This document shows, piece by piece, positions 42,992 to 53,800 of a DNA stretch of 64,000 nucleotides (its first letter is position 1; the number at the start of each line of letters is the position of its first letter). Origin of the DNA: Cognaticolwellia beringensis (lineage in GTDB: Bacteria; Pseudomonadota; Gammaproteobacteria; Enterobacterales; Alteromonadaceae); assembly GCF_002076895.1 (NCBI RefSeq), contig NZ_CP020465.1:2170001-2234000 (forward strand), given 5' to 3'. The translations under genes were made by a program, and so were the position numbers. The notes beneath the pieces were generated by a model that worked only from the letters and a program-made list of their open reading frames with translations, did no database searches and was not told the DNA's origin.

Positions 42992-43015
42992 AGTTGCACT
43001 TTAAGAGAGGACATA

Positions 43016-44005
43016 ATGCAGGGTTCTGTAACCGAATTCCTTAGACCACGATTGGTAGATATTGAAACTATTAGTGCTACTCGTGCTAAAGTAACTTTAG
43101 AGCCATTAGAGCGTGGTTTTGGTCACACTTTAGGTAATGCGTTACGCCGCATTCTTTTATCTTCAATGCCGGGTTGTGCTGTAACTGAAGTTGAAATTGA
43201 CGGTGTACTTCATGAGTACAGCAGTAAAGAAGGTGTGCAAGAAGACATCATCGAAATACTGTTAAACCTTAAGGGACTAGCTATAAGTTTAGAAGGCAAA
43301 AATGAAGCTGTTCTTACCTTAACTAAGTCCGGTGAAGGCCCTGTAACGGCTGCCGATATCCAACATGACGGTGATGTAGAAATTGCAAACCCAACTCATG
43401 TAATCTGTCATTTGACAGGTGATGGCTCTATCAGTATGCGTATAAAGGTTGAAATGGGACGTGGTTATGTTCCAGCTTCTGCCCGACGTGATGCCGAGGA
43501 AGAAGATCGTGCAATCGGACGTTTGTTAGTTGATGCTTCATTCAGTCCTGTTGTAAGAATTGCCTATGATGTTGATTCTGCACGTGTTGAACAGCGTACA
43601 GATTTGGACAAACTGGTCTTAGACATGGAAACTAACGGTACGTTAGATCCTGAAGAAGCAATTCGTCGCGCTTCAACAATTTTAGCTGAACAGCTAGATG
43701 CGTTTGTAGAGCTTCGTGATGTAACTGAAGTTGAACCAAAAGAGGAAAAACCACTGTTTGATCCTATTTTGCTTCGTCCTGTTGATGACCTTGAACTTAC
43801 TGTTCGTTCAGCAAACTGCCTAAAAGCAGAAGCAATTCAATATATTGGCGATTTAGTACAGCGTGCTGAAGTTGAGCTTCTTAAAACACCTAATTTAGGT
43901 AAGAAGTCTTTAACTGAAATCAAAGACGTTTTGGCGTCTCGTGGTTTGTCTCTAGGTATGCGCCTAGAAAACTGGCCACCTGAAAGCATAGCTGATAACG
44001 ACTAA
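43016..44005 (+). CDS. rpoA: DNA-directed RNA polymerase subunit alpha
   Basis: Assembly scaffold and regulator contact of RNA polymerase. 329 residues: N-terminal domain (1-235, [20 protein letters not shown] near 33-52), linker, and C-terminal domain (about 250-320) with [20 protein letters not shown] that binds UP elements and activators. Between rpsD and rplQ, the standard position. Confidence 0.99.
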   Translation: MQGSVTEFLRPRLVDIETISATRAKVTLEPLERGFGHTLGNALRRILLSSMPGCAVTEVEIDGVLHEYSSKEGVQEDIIEILLNLKGLAISLEGKNEAVLTLTKSGEGPVTAADIQHDGDVEIANPTHVICHLTGDGSISMRIKVEMGRGYVPASARRDAEEEDRAIGRLLVDASFSPVVRIAYDVDSARVEQRTDLDKLVLDMETNGTLDPEEAIRRASTILAEQLDAFVELRDVTEVEPKEEKPLFDPILLRPVDDLELTVRSANCLKAEAIQYIGDLVQRAEVELLKTPNLGKKSLTEIKDVLASRGLSLGMRLENWPPESIADND

Positions 44006-44047
44006 GTCGATCATCGTTTTTTTAATAGTTGAGAGAAGGATTAACTT

Positions 44048-44455
44048 ATGCGCCATCGTAAAAGCGGTCGCCAGTTAAACCGTAATAGCAGTCATCGTAA
44101 AGCGATGTTCCGCAATATGGCAAGCTCTTTAGTAAAGCACGGTTTGATTAAAACGACTGTAGCTAAAGCTAAAGAACTACGTATGGTCGTAGAGCCATTG
44201 ATTACATTGGCTAAGACCGACAGTGTTGCAAATCGCCGTTTAGCGTTTGCTCGTACACAAGATAAAGAAGTAGTAGGTATTTTATTCAACGAACTTGGTG
44301 CACGTTACCAAGAACGTCCAGGTGGATATACTCGCATTTTAAAATGTGGTTTCCGTACTGGTGATAAAGCTCCTATGGCTTACGTTGAACTTGTAGACCG
44401 CCCAGCAGTTGAAGAAGCCGCTGAAGTAGTTGAAGAAGTTAACGCAGAAGCATAA
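44048..44455 (+). CDS. rplQ: 50S ribosomal protein L17
   Basis: Last gene of the alpha operon. 135 residues, [20 protein letters not shown] start; the acidic tail [16 protein letters not shown] extends beyond the conserved core, as in several gammaproteobacteria. A strong terminator follows. Confidence 0.98.
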   Translation: MRHRKSGRQLNRNSSHRKAMFRNMASSLVKHGLIKTTVAKAKELRMVVEPLITLAKTDSVANRRLAFARTQDKEVVGILFNELGARYQERPGGYTRILKCGFRTGDKAPMAYVELVDRPAVEEAAEVVEEVNAEA

Positions 44456-44492
44456 TTTAGTACTTGTACTAAATTAATTCTGACGGAATTGA

Positions 44493-44518
44493 AAGCGGAG
44501 CTTAGGCTCCGCTTTTTT
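44493..44518 (+). terminator. Terminator of the alpha operon
   Basis: Stem AAGCGGAGC (44493-44501), TTAG loop, GCTCCGCTT (44506-44514), T-run. Confidence 0.94.
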
Positions 44519-44533
44519 GTTTTTATAAATGCC

Positions 44534-44589
44534 GTTGTTATAACAACATCAGCTAAAAGCTTGACCCTTCTAGTAATACCTCGTATAAC
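44534..44589 (+). promoter_or_regulatory. prkB promoter and upstream palindrome
   Basis: TTGACC (44561-44566), 17-bp spacer, TATAAC (44584-44589). A perfect 14-bp palindrome GTTGTTATAACAAC (44534-44547) lies 13 bp upstream of the -35 box and may be a regulator site (inference). Confidence 0.65.
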
Positions 44590-44620
44590 AATTGTCCATC
44601 TATAATAAGGTTGAACCACT

Positions 44621-45520
44621 ATGTCGTCACGCAATCCTATCATCGCTGTAACCGGTTCATCTGGTGCAGGTACATCAACGACAACAGAATCGTTTGAGCA
44701 TATCTTTCGAACCCTGGGGATAACTTCCGCCACGGTAGAGGGAGACAGCTTTCATCGATACTCACGTCAAGAAATGGATATGGAAAAGCGTAAAGCAAAA
44801 GAGCAACAGCTTAAAATAAGCTACTTTGGCGATGCAGCTAATGATTTCGACGCCTTAGAAAAACTGTTTAAAGATTACTCTGAAACAGGTAAAGGTAAAA
44901 TGCGACGTTATTTGCATACCTTTGATGAAGCCGTTCCTTATAATCAAATGCCCGGTACTTTTACTCCATGGGAGGAGTTAGGTGAAGGGACTGACTTGTT
45001 GTTCTATGAGGGGTTACACGGCGGTGTTGTTACTGAAAAAAATGATGTTGCAAAGCATGTTGACCTACTTATTGGCATGGTGCCGATTGTAAACTTAGAA
45101 TGGATACAAAAAATAATACGTGACACCGATAAACGGGGCCATAGTCGCGAAGCCGTTACACAAAGCATCGTTAGGAGTATGGAAGATTATATCTCTTTCA
45201 TCACACCACAATTTTCACGTACCCACATAAATTTCCAACGCGTACCCACTGTCGATACGTCTAATCCTTTTAGTGCTAAAGCGATACCGACGTTAGATGA
45301 AAGTTTTGTCGTAATTCGTTGCAGAGAATCAAGTCAATTAGATTTTCCTTATTATCTGAGCATGATTGATGGCTCATTTATGTCTCGAATGAACACTTTA
45401 GTTGTGCCTGGCGGTAAAATGGGCTTGGCGATGGAACTATTACTTACGCCGTTAATTAAAGACTTAATGTTAAGAAAGAATGAAGCGAACAAGCAATTAG
45501 ATTGGATGAGTGATTTGTAG
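44621..45520 (+). CDS. prkB: Phosphoribulokinase-like protein PrkB
   Basis: 299 residues of the P-loop phosphoribulokinase/uridine kinase family: VTGSSGAGTSTTTE near 10-23, EGDSFHRYSRQEMDMEKRK near 39-57, FYEGLHGGVV near 127-136, and PTVDTSNPF. It strongly resembles E. coli PrkB by memory. No RuBisCO is nearby, and the physiological substrate of this non-Calvin-cycle subgroup is not established. In E. coli prkB is next to yhfA and crp; here the OsmC/yhfA-type gene follows in convergent orientation but crp is absent. Confidence 0.9.
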   Translation: MSSRNPIIAVTGSSGAGTSTTTESFEHIFRTLGITSATVEGDSFHRYSRQEMDMEKRKAKEQQLKISYFGDAANDFDALEKLFKDYSETGKGKMRRYLHTFDEAVPYNQMPGTFTPWEELGEGTDLLFYEGLHGGVVTEKNDVAKHVDLLIGMVPIVNLEWIQKIIRDTDKRGHSREAVTQSIVRSMEDYISFITPQFSRTHINFQRVPTVDTSNPFSAKAIPTLDESFVVIRCRESSQLDFPYYLSMIDGSFMSRMNTLVVPGGKMGLAMELLLTPLIKDLMLRKNEANKQLDWMSDL

Positions 45521-45545
45521 ATGTAGACCAATGCTATATTTATTT

Positions 45546-45645
45546 TATTGTCACTTCTCTTGTCGTCCTCTTTCTTATCTCCCTGTGAAATATAATCTTA
45601 TTTAGCTACAGGGAGGAAATAATAAGTAAAGAATGAGGTGAAATT
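45546..45645. repeat. Palindromic CAGGGAGG repeat, copy C (rearranged)
   Basis: The same arms as copies A and B but in the opposite order. CACTTCTC to TTATCTCCCTGTG comes first (about 45552-45588), then after about 20 bp CAGGGAGGAAATAATAAG (45609-45626) with GAATGAGGTGAA. The 18-bp end is identical to copy B. It lies between the convergent prkB and OsmC genes and could form a large hairpin; no gene is present in the remaining 45646-45780. Confidence 0.7.
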
Positions 45646-45780
45646 TTAACATTGCAGTGAAGTGGGTATAAAAGTCAATTAATGCGGCCAGTGAATAAGC
45701 GTCATTACTTGTGGTTTGCTGTTTAATCGCCGCTAGGGTAATCAGATCGTTACCCCACCATTAGAACGATAAGAAATTAT

Positions 45781-46185
45781 TTATATTTCAATAATCTCGA
45801 AATCATGAGTAATTTGAACAGACTTATTAAGCATCAATGCAACAGAACAATATTTATCAGCAGACAAGCTTACTGCACGTTCGACATGTTTTGCACTTAT
45901 GCCTTCTCCTTCAACTACGAAGTGCAGATGTATATCTGAAAATAATTTAGGGACTGAATCGACACGTTTAGCTTCAATCTCTACTTTGCAGCCTTTAATT
46001 TTTTGGCGAGCTTTTTCCAATATGCTGACCACATCAACTGAAGAACACCCCCCTAAAGATATTAATACACTTTCTAGTGGGCTAGGTGCCAAAGCACCGG
46101 CGTTTGCATCTAATACAATCGTGTGGCCACTTTCAGAGGTACCCAAAAACATTTCTTCGCCGATCCATTTAACCTGAGCTTTCAT
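45781..46185 (-). CDS. yhfA: OsmC family protein (YhfA type)
   Basis: 134 residues from the ATG at 46185 (MKAQVKWIGEEMFLGTSESG), preceded on the minus strand by AGGAAA; an 18-codon longer frame exists but the conserved family start is here. Two conserved cysteines occur in GGCSSVDVVSIL near 47-58 and DKYCSVALML near 111-120, the positions of the peroxidatic pair in OsmC/Ohr proteins. Family knowledge suggests thiol-dependent peroxide handling; the YhfA role is not well defined. Convergent with prkB. Confidence 0.88.
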   Translation of the reverse strand: MKAQVKWIGEEMFLGTSESGHTIVLDANAGALAPSPLESVLISLGGCSSVDVVSILEKARQKIKGCKVEIEAKRVDSVPKLFSDIHLHFVVEGEGISAKHVERAVSLSADKYCSVALMLNKSVQITHDFEIIEI

Positions 46186-46623
46186 TAATACTTTCCTGTG
46201 TTCGAATGTAAAGTCAATTTTAGCCATATATAACGACATTAGCTAGTAGTGAAAATGAAGCTTGATGATCAGCAAAAATAGCGGTTTGAGCTAACAGCAA
46301 TATCAGTAAATATGAAGTCGACTTAAAAAGTGAAAAATAGCTAATTGTACGGGATATATTTACTAAATATTATTCATGACAATATCTTTCTTATTATCTA
46401 GTACTCACAATCACTACTTTGATAATGCCTAATAAATAACCTTGTAGTTAACCAATCAACTGACATAAATATTTAGATAATTAATCAGCTGCTTAACGGA
46501 CATTAATCAGCTTACAATAGAAAAGACTCATCATTTATTATTTGTCAATAAAAGGATGGAAAATCTTTATATTTCACTGTAAATTTATCGCAACAATAAT
46601 TATTTTATATTTCAAAATTAAAG
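46186..46623. other. AT-rich intergenic region between divergent OsmC and receptor genes
   Basis: 438 bp without a convincing gene, RNA or repeat. It should contain the two divergent promoters. I saw no clear Fur-box-like inverted repeat, which would have hinted at iron control of the receptor. Confidence 0.4.
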
Positions 46624-49176
46624 GTGAAACAGTTGCGTCTCAATAAATATTTCCGGTTACACACTCTAGCTATCGCTATTAGCACATCAATTCCTTGCGT
46701 ATCAACATTTGCAGCTACCGCAGAAGTTGTTGATGAAAATATAGAGTCAATTGCAATACTTGGCTCTCGTGTCTCAAGTCGAACGGCAACTGAATCAAGC
46801 TCACCTATTGATATTATTTCTAGTGAGTCATTAACTAAAGGTGGCTTTAGTGAATTAGGTCAAAGCCTGCAAGCAATGGCTCCGTCATTTAATTTCAGTC
46901 GAACACAAGTTTCTGATGGTTCCGATTTATTCAGGCCTGCAACTCTTCGTGGATTACAGCCTGATCAGACTCTTGTATTAGTTAACGGTAAACGTCGCCA
47001 CAATCAAGCGATATTTGGCTTAAATGGTACGGTTGGGGCTGGTGCTGCCGGCACTGATATGAACTCTATCCCGATGTCAGCGCTTAAGAATGTGCAAATA
47101 TTACGTGACGGTGCTGCTGCGCAATATGGCTCGGATGCTATAGCGGGTGTTATTAACCTTGAACTTAAAGATACGACCAATGTTACCTCAGGCTTTATTC
47201 AAACCGGTGCTACAGGAGAAGGTGATGGTGACGTTTTAGCGGCAGGCTTAAATACCGGCTTTGATTTAGGTAACGATGGTGGCTTTATTAATTTAACGGC
47301 AGAATATAGAGATTACGACGGCACCAACCGTGCACAAAGAGATACAGGTGGCGGATCAAACACAGCACCAGGCACATTATCTGAAAATGTTCGCTGGGGT
47401 CAAGGAAACGCTGAATCTACATTTAAGTCATTCTTTTATAATGCAATGATACCATTAGACGGCATGGAACTTTATGCTTTTGGTGGTTATTCAAATAGAA
47501 CCGCATTAGGTAATGGTTTTTACCGTAGCTTTAATGAAGCTGAGAAGAATGTGCCGCAAGTATATCCTGACGGTTTCTTACCGCAAATCGATAATGAAGC
47601 TCAAGACATATCGACAGCCGTAGGCCTTAGGGGAGAAATTAATAACGACTGGAGTTATGATGTATCAGCCACCTATGGTGAAAATGAATATGACTTCTAT
47701 TCTCAAAATACTATCAACGCTTCTTATGCTGCAGAATACCTTTCAAACAACCCTTCAGCAAGTGAGCAAGATATTGCCTCTAATTCTGGCCCGATAGCGG
47801 GGTATTCTGGTGGTTTTAGATACGATCAATTAACTTTTAATGCCGATATTTCAGGTTCAATTGATATTGATCATGGCGAAAACTTATTTGTATCTTTTGG
47901 TGCTGAATATCGCAAAGAGAATTACGAAATAGTTGCTGGTGAAGAAGCTTCTTATGCTTGTGGTGCAAGTAATAGTCCTACTTCTTTCCCTTCGGTAATC
48001 GACAGTGATGTCTTCGCGGGCTGTGGTTTCCAAGCCTATCCTGGTTTACGACCAAACGCAGCTAACGATGCAGATCGAAACAGCTATGCACTTTACCTTG
48101 ATCTTGAAAAGCAAATAACTGAGCAATGGAACTTAGGCGCAGCTTTACGTTTCGAAGATTTCTCAGATGCGGGCAGTAAATTAATTGGTAAACTATCTTC
48201 ACGTTATGAGCTTACCGACAGTTTGGCAATAAGAGGCGCACTTTCTACAGGCTTTAGAGCACCGTCACTTCAGCAAAGTGCCTATACTGCCTATACAACT
48301 AACTTAGGCGAAGGTGGCGTTTTACTATCGTCATTCACCGCAACAGCAGGTTCAGCATTTCCAGCAGCGTTAGGTGTACAGGGGTTGAACCTTGAAACTT
48401 CAAAAAACATAAGCTTAGGCTTGGTTTACGATGTTAACAGTGCATTGTCAGTTTCTTTAGATGCTTACAGAGTGAAAATTGATGACCGTATTACATTAGG
48501 CAGCTTACAAAATGCCGATGACGTATCTTTTAACCCTGAGGCAGTAGCGGCGCTAAACGCTACAGGTGCGGTGCAAGGTAACTATTTCTCAAACGCAGTT
48601 AACTCAACTACACAAGGGCTAGATGTTGTTATTACCTATCAAACAGAGCTACTAGCAGGAAACTTAGACGTAACGCTTGCAGGAAATTTAAATGAGACTG
48701 AAATTGATAGTGTCAACTCACCTGACGGTATTCCAGAAAGTGTCGCGCTAGACGATTTACAGCGAAGCTTCCTAACCGACGGACAACCGAAACAACGTGC
48801 TACGTTGACTTTTGACTATACGAGAGAAGCATGGAGTGGTGTAGTAAGAGCAAATTACTATGGTGAAACTGACATTATCTATTTTGGTAATGATCATATC
48901 GGGTTACCGGGGTTTTTATCTCCAACGGGGAGTTTTAAGCCAACCAGTGTTCTTGAGTCAGCGGTTCTTATTGACGTTAATTTAGCGTATCAACTTTCCG
49001 ATAATTTACAGCTATCTGCCGGCATAAATAATCTATTTGATAAAACACCCGATGAGCTTGGTGAAGATGAAGCGTTAGACTTTATTACCAATGGTGCTTT
49101 TAAATATCCGGTAAGAGCGTTACCTTATGGCTTTGATGGCATGACGTATTACGCCCGAATAAACTTTAGTTTTTAA
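46624..49176 (+). CDS. TonB-dependent outer-membrane receptor
   Basis: 850 residues from GTG 46624. Signal peptide to about residue 31 (LAIAISTSIPCVSTFAATA), a short TonB-box-like stretch after it, plug domain about 45-165 (LRGLQPDQTLVLVNGKRRH, ILRDGAAAQYGSDAIAGVIN), then a 22-strand-type barrel ending in the aromatic YYARINFSF. TTG 46633 is an alternative start, for which AAGGTGA is a well-placed ribosome site. It is monocistronic with its own terminator. The ligand cannot be assigned: no sugar, siderophore or cobalamin genes flank it. Confidence 0.88.
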   Translation: MKQLRLNKYFRLHTLAIAISTSIPCVSTFAATAEVVDENIESIAILGSRVSSRTATESSSPIDIISSESLTKGGFSELGQSLQAMAPSFNFSRTQVSDGSDLFRPATLRGLQPDQTLVLVNGKRRHNQAIFGLNGTVGAGAAGTDMNSIPMSALKNVQILRDGAAAQYGSDAIAGVINLELKDTTNVTSGFIQTGATGEGDGDVLAAGLNTGFDLGNDGGFINLTAEYRDYDGTNRAQRDTGGGSNTAPGTLSENVRWGQGNAESTFKSFFYNAMIPLDGMELYAFGGYSNRTALGNGFYRSFNEAEKNVPQVYPDGFLPQIDNEAQDISTAVGLRGEINNDWSYDVSATYGENEYDFYSQNTINASYAAEYLSNNPSASEQDIASNSGPIAGYSGGFRYDQLTFNADISGSIDIDHGENLFVSFGAEYRKENYEIVAGEEASYACGASNSPTSFPSVIDSDVFAGCGFQAYPGLRPNAANDADRNSYALYLDLEKQITEQWNLGAALRFEDFSDAGSKLIGKLSSRYELTDSLAIRGALSTGFRAPSLQQSAYTAYTTNLGEGGVLLSSFTATAGSAFPAALGVQGLNLETSKNISLGLVYDVNSALSVSLDAYRVKIDDRITLGSLQNADDVSFNPEAVAALNATGAVQGNYFSNAVNSTTQGLDVVITYQTELLAGNLDVTLAGNLNETEIDSVNSPDGIPESVALDDLQRSFLTDGQPKQRATLTFDYTREAWSGVVRANYYGETDIIYFGNDHIGLPGFLSPTGSFKPTSVLESAVLIDVNLAYQLSDNLQLSAGINNLFDKTPDELGEDEALDFITNGAFKYPVRALPYGFDGMTYYARINFSF

Positions 49177-49203
49177 TCTCTAAAGCTATAATTCATTCAT
49201 CTT

Positions 49204-49229
49204 AAAGCACTACTTGGTAGTGCTTTTTT
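49204..49229 (+). terminator. Terminator of the TonB-dependent receptor gene
   Basis: Stem AAAGCACTAC (49204-49213), TTG, GTAGTGCTTT (49217-49226), T-run. Confidence 0.92.
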
Positions 49230-49299
49230 TATTTTAAAACTAGAAAAATAAGCTATGAAGGTTTGGCTCGAGCAAATTGTATAAATATAATGAGGAAGG

Positions 49300-49376
49300 T
49301 GGCCCACCCGACAGGACTTGAACCTGTGACCTCACGCTTCGGAGGCGTGAACTCTATCCAGCTGAGCTACGGGTGG
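49300..49376 (-). tRNA. tRNA-Arg (anticodon CCG)
   Basis: 77-nt cloverleaf on the minus strand with acceptor CCACCCG/CGGGTGG and encoded CCA; anticodon stem CACGC/GCGTG, loop CTCCGAA. A single isolated tRNA; no integrase or att duplicate is seen beside it. Confidence 0.97.
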
Positions 49377-49812
49377 TAATTGTCTTGAGGTCTAATATCG
49401 TGTAAATCGTGTAAAGAAAATTCCAATACTTGCAAAATAACGCGAAAAATTAGCAAGCCTATATTTTCTATCCCTTGTAGAAGTTTAGCTATCTGGCTGA
49501 ACACGACAAGAAATCGAAAAGATTTAAGCGCGGCAAATACTATAGATTATCGCTGTTTATGTCTAGAAGATTACAGAATTTATTCCTTAAAGCGTTAACT
49601 TGTTAATAATTTCATCAAATTAGCGGTAAATACAGCATTAATCTCTTGGTATAACAATGAGTTTGGAGGGTTATTTTAGTGTCACTACAAGCTAGTTAGT
49701 TTAATTTATTGTCAGCTCAATTAGGGAAAAAGATGTACTTTCATCATGAAGATGCCTAAAGTAAAGGCTATAATATCTTTTATCTCAACACCCTATAAGT
49801 AAACACTTGGCT
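49377..49812. other. Intergenic region upstream of the RND operon
   Basis: No gene seen in about 436 bp. A possible -10 TATAAT (49769-49774) lies 38 bp before the adaptor gene, without a convincing -35. The tRNA-Arg promoter must also lie here on the minus strand. Confidence 0.4.
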
Positions 49813-50805
49813 ATGAAATTATTCTCGATTGTATTTACCATTCTACTTATCTCAATGGCTAAACAGGCATTGGCTCAATCATACGATACCGAAGTTGTCA
49901 GTGCGGAGCTGTATAGCGACACAATACAAAGAACCGGTAAACTCGATTATAAACGGACCTTAAGCCTTGCTTTTAAAAGTAGCGGTTACTTAACATTACT
50001 CAGTGTTGACGAGGGAGAACAGTTTAAGAAAGGGCAACTGTTAGCTTCGCTGGATATTACTGAATTAGAACAGCAAAAAAATTCTCTTAACGCACAATTG
50101 ACTCAAGCTAAGCGTGAATTAAAACGCATTAGCCAGTTAATGGATAAAAATCTAGCGTCTGAACGTGATATGGACACTGCTTCTACGCAATTAGAAATTA
50201 TCCAGGCTGATTACCAAGTTGCGGTTTACAATTTAAAAAAAGCGCAAATATATGCACCATTTACAGGTGTAGTTTTGTCCCGAAACACCGAACTTGGCGA
50301 ATTACAAAACCCAGGACAAGAAGCCCTGAAGATCGCCAAACTTGAGTGGGTAATCAAAGTAGCATTAACCGGTCAAGAAGTTAGCGATGTTAAATTAAAT
50401 CAAAAAGTCAGCGTTTCACTCAGTCATATTGGGCCTATTCAAGGCGTTATTAGTAAAATTCCGGCTATGGCTAGTACAAGCAGTAATTTATTTATTATTG
50501 AGGTTTTATTGCCAAAAACTAATATCACTGCCGGTATGATCGCAGGGCAACTTGCGAGTGTTAGTATTGCTTCAGAAAGTAATAAATTTGTTTATCGTTT
50601 GCCGATTGCTGCACTGGTTGCTATTGACGATACAGGTAAGGCCATTGTTATTGCACAATCACATAATAATGCGGTTTTTGAACAGCACAGTTTTGAAGTG
50701 TTTCAGTTAGACAATAATTATGTGTACTTAAAAGCAAATCGCGATGACCAACCGTTGAAAATAATTACCAAAGGTTGGCAAAACTATTCAGTGGCTGGGA
50801 ATTAG
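49813..50805 (+). CDS. RND efflux periplasmic adaptor (membrane fusion protein)
   Basis: 330 residues from ATG 49813 (a TTG two codons upstream is possible). Sec signal peptide MKLFSIVFTILLISMAKQALA without a lipobox cysteine, a lipoyl/biotinyl-like half-motif (SGYLTLLSVDEGEQFKKGQL near 55-74), an alpha-hairpin (about 80-130, LNAQLTQAKRELKRISQLMD), then a beta-barrel domain. It connects the pump to an outer-membrane channel, which is not encoded here. It ends 5 bp before the pump gene. Confidence 0.88.
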   Translation: MKLFSIVFTILLISMAKQALAQSYDTEVVSAELYSDTIQRTGKLDYKRTLSLAFKSSGYLTLLSVDEGEQFKKGQLLASLDITELEQQKNSLNAQLTQAKRELKRISQLMDKNLASERDMDTASTQLEIIQADYQVAVYNLKKAQIYAPFTGVVLSRNTELGELQNPGQEALKIAKLEWVIKVALTGQEVSDVKLNQKVSVSLSHIGPIQGVISKIPAMASTSSNLFIIEVLLPKTNITAGMIAGQLASVSIASESNKFVYRLPIAALVAIDDTGKAIVIAQSHNNAVFEQHSFEVFQLDNNYVYLKANRDDQPLKIITKGWQNYSVAGN

Positions 50806-50810
50806 TCATT

Positions 50811-53800
50811 ATGCATCTCCCTCGCATTGCAATAAAAAATGCCCAGTTTACCTTTACCATTGTTGTACTTTTAGTACTGGTTGGCATTGTTTCATATTTC
50901 CACATGCCGCGTTCTGAAGACCCTCAATTTGATATTCCCATTACCTTGCTCGAAATTATCTATCCCGGGGCCTCACCAACAGACATCGAAACATTAGTGG
51001 TTGATCCACTTGAAGAAGAATTCGCTGAGATTGAAGGCATTAAAAAAGTTGAGTCGCAAATTAAAAATGGTGGTGCCCGCATTGAGGTGACATTTTTATA
51101 TGGCAGTAATCCTAATGCGGCTTACAACGAGGTTAAGCAGGCGGTATCAACGGTAAAACCCACCTTACCTGAAGGTGTGCAAGACGTATTAGTGTTAAAA
51201 GCGACCCCAACCAGTGTTGCTATTATTCAGTTGGCGCTTTGGAGTGAAACAACTGACTATAAGAGTATGGAGTTTTATTCGAAACAGCTCGAAAAACGTT
51301 TGGAAGCTATTGAAGCAGTAAAAAAAGCTGATATTTGGGGTTATCCTACACAAGTGGTCGCCGTAGATCTAAATCTCGCGATGTTGAAACATTATGGTAT
51401 CAGTATCGCAACCGTTAATGCCTTACTGCAAAAACGGGCTATTAACATTACTCCAGGTTTTGTTGACGCTAATATTCGACGATTTAACGTTAAAACTAGT
51501 GGTAACTTTCAACATATCGACGAGCTTAACAATACGGTCGTGTTTGCTAACGAAAGCGCCGTTATTCGTTTAAAAGACGTCGCGCAGGTGAGCTTTTCTA
51601 ACAGAGAACCTAGTTACTTGGCGTACTACGATGGTAAGGCAGTTATATTTTTGACAGTCGAGCAAAGATCGAATACCAATATATTTGCGCTTACTGAAGC
51701 TATTGACACAGAAATTTCAGCGTTTAAACAGACGCTGCCAGACACCATTAAAATCGCGACACTTTTTAAACAATCAGACGGGGTTGAAAACCGCGTTAAC
51801 GGCTTTTTTGATAACTTATGGCAAGGCTTAGTGCTTGTGGGAATAATGTCGCTAATATTCCTAGGAATACGCGAAGCTATTGTCGTTATTATCGCTATCC
51901 CCTTATCTTTCTTAGTGGCGATAGGTTGGTTAGACTTCGCAGGTTTTGGGTTGCAACAAATGTCTATCGTAGGTTTAATTATCGCGTTGGGTTTATTGGT
52001 TGATAATGCCATTGTCGTGACAGAAAGTATTCATCGAGAGAAGAAAAATACCGCTAATTTGGCTGATGCCGCAGCATCTGGCACCAGTAAAGTGGGTTGG
52101 GCTATTACCAGTGGCACAGTCACCACCATGCTAGCTTTTTTACCTATGTTGATGTTAGCGAGCGACACGGGTGACTTTGTACGCTCTATGCCAGTAACGG
52201 TTGTATTGGTACTACTCGCATCATTATTGATCGCATTAACACTAACGCCATTACTGGCCAGCAAGTTTTTTAGCCAAAAACCCAGTAAAGTAAAAGCGCT
52301 ACAACATTATGCCAATATATTTGCAGAGCGTCATTATGTGCGCTGGCTAGGTCGCTTAATGAGCGCGAAAATTATCATGTTAGTGATCGCCTTTATTGCC
52401 TTATTTGCTATGGCTTCTCTCTTTGGGCAGGTAGGCGTTAGTTTATTCCCTAAAGCCGAGAAAGCCATGTTACTCATTGACGTAGAAACACCGGCTAACT
52501 CATCATTAGATTATACTCACGATGTTATGCAATCGATGACAGAGTTTATCGAAACACAACCCTATGTTGATAAAATTGCCCTTAACGTTGGTAACTCTAA
52601 TCCTCGTATTTATTACAACGAAATACCTAAAAGGGGTGTAGCCAGTTATGGTCAAGTGCTATTGGTCTTAAAAGACTATGAGGAAAAAGAAGTTAATAGT
52701 TTAGTTACAGCCTTACGTAACGAGTTTTCAACATGGCATCAAGCAAAAGTTACCGTGAAAGAATTTACCCAAGGCCCAGTAACAGACCAACCAATTACCG
52801 TGAGATTAATCAGCGAGTCGTTAGCTGATCTTGAGCGTGTTGCGGGCGATTTACAAACGAAAATGTCATCAATTTCAGGTGCTATTAATTTAGATAATCC
52901 GATTGGTATCGCTAATACTGAACTGGCATTAGCGATAGATTACGATAAAGCGGCTCTGTCTGGCGTGGATATAAATCAGTTAGATAATAGTATACAAACA
53001 GCACTTTCAGGGACATTTGTTGGTCAATTTAATGATAGTAATGGTGAAAACTATCCTATTCTAGTACGTCGACCTAAAAGTGATTTATCTAGTCTTTCCG
53101 ATATCACTATTGTTAATCAACAAGGCGAGAATATACCTTTAGGGCAATTTGTAGAGATAAAACTACAGAAAGGGCGAACAGACTTCTTTCATTATCAAAA
53201 ACTACGCATGGCAAGGGTCTCAGCTGATGCTGGACAGGGTTATTCTGTGCAAGAAATAACTAGCGAAGTGGTGAATTACCTTGATAACTACTCATTACCA
53301 GCAGGTATGTATTACATTTTAGGTGGCGAAGAAGAATCTAGACAAGAATCTTTTGCCGGTCTGTCGCAAATTATGCTGATAACAGCGATTGGTATTTTTG
53401 CCATTTTAGTTTTGCAATTTAAATCATTTTTACAGCCATTAATCATTTTTACTTCCATACCTTTTGCAATGTCTGGCGCGGTATTTGGCTTGTTTTTAAC
53501 CGGCTTATCATTTTCAATGATGGCTTTTATTGGTTTAATCAGCCTGTTTGGTATTGTGGTTAATAACGCTATTATTTTAATCGACACCACTAATCGAAAT
53601 TTAGCGATGGGACTCGATAAAAAGCAAGCTATTTTAACCGCCAGTTCCACGCGCTTCACCCCGATATTATTAACAACTATTACAACTATTGGTGGCTTAC
53701 TACCATTAACACTTTTTGGTGGTAGCTTATGGCAGCCGTTAGGTGTGGTTATTATTTCTGGTTTATGTATCTCGGCTATCGCGAGTTTTATTATTGTGCC

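Noticed and set aside
49300..49376. tRNA-Arg as the edge of a genomic island
   Set aside because: No integrase, no direct repeat of the tRNA 3' end nearby, and no compositional change by eye.
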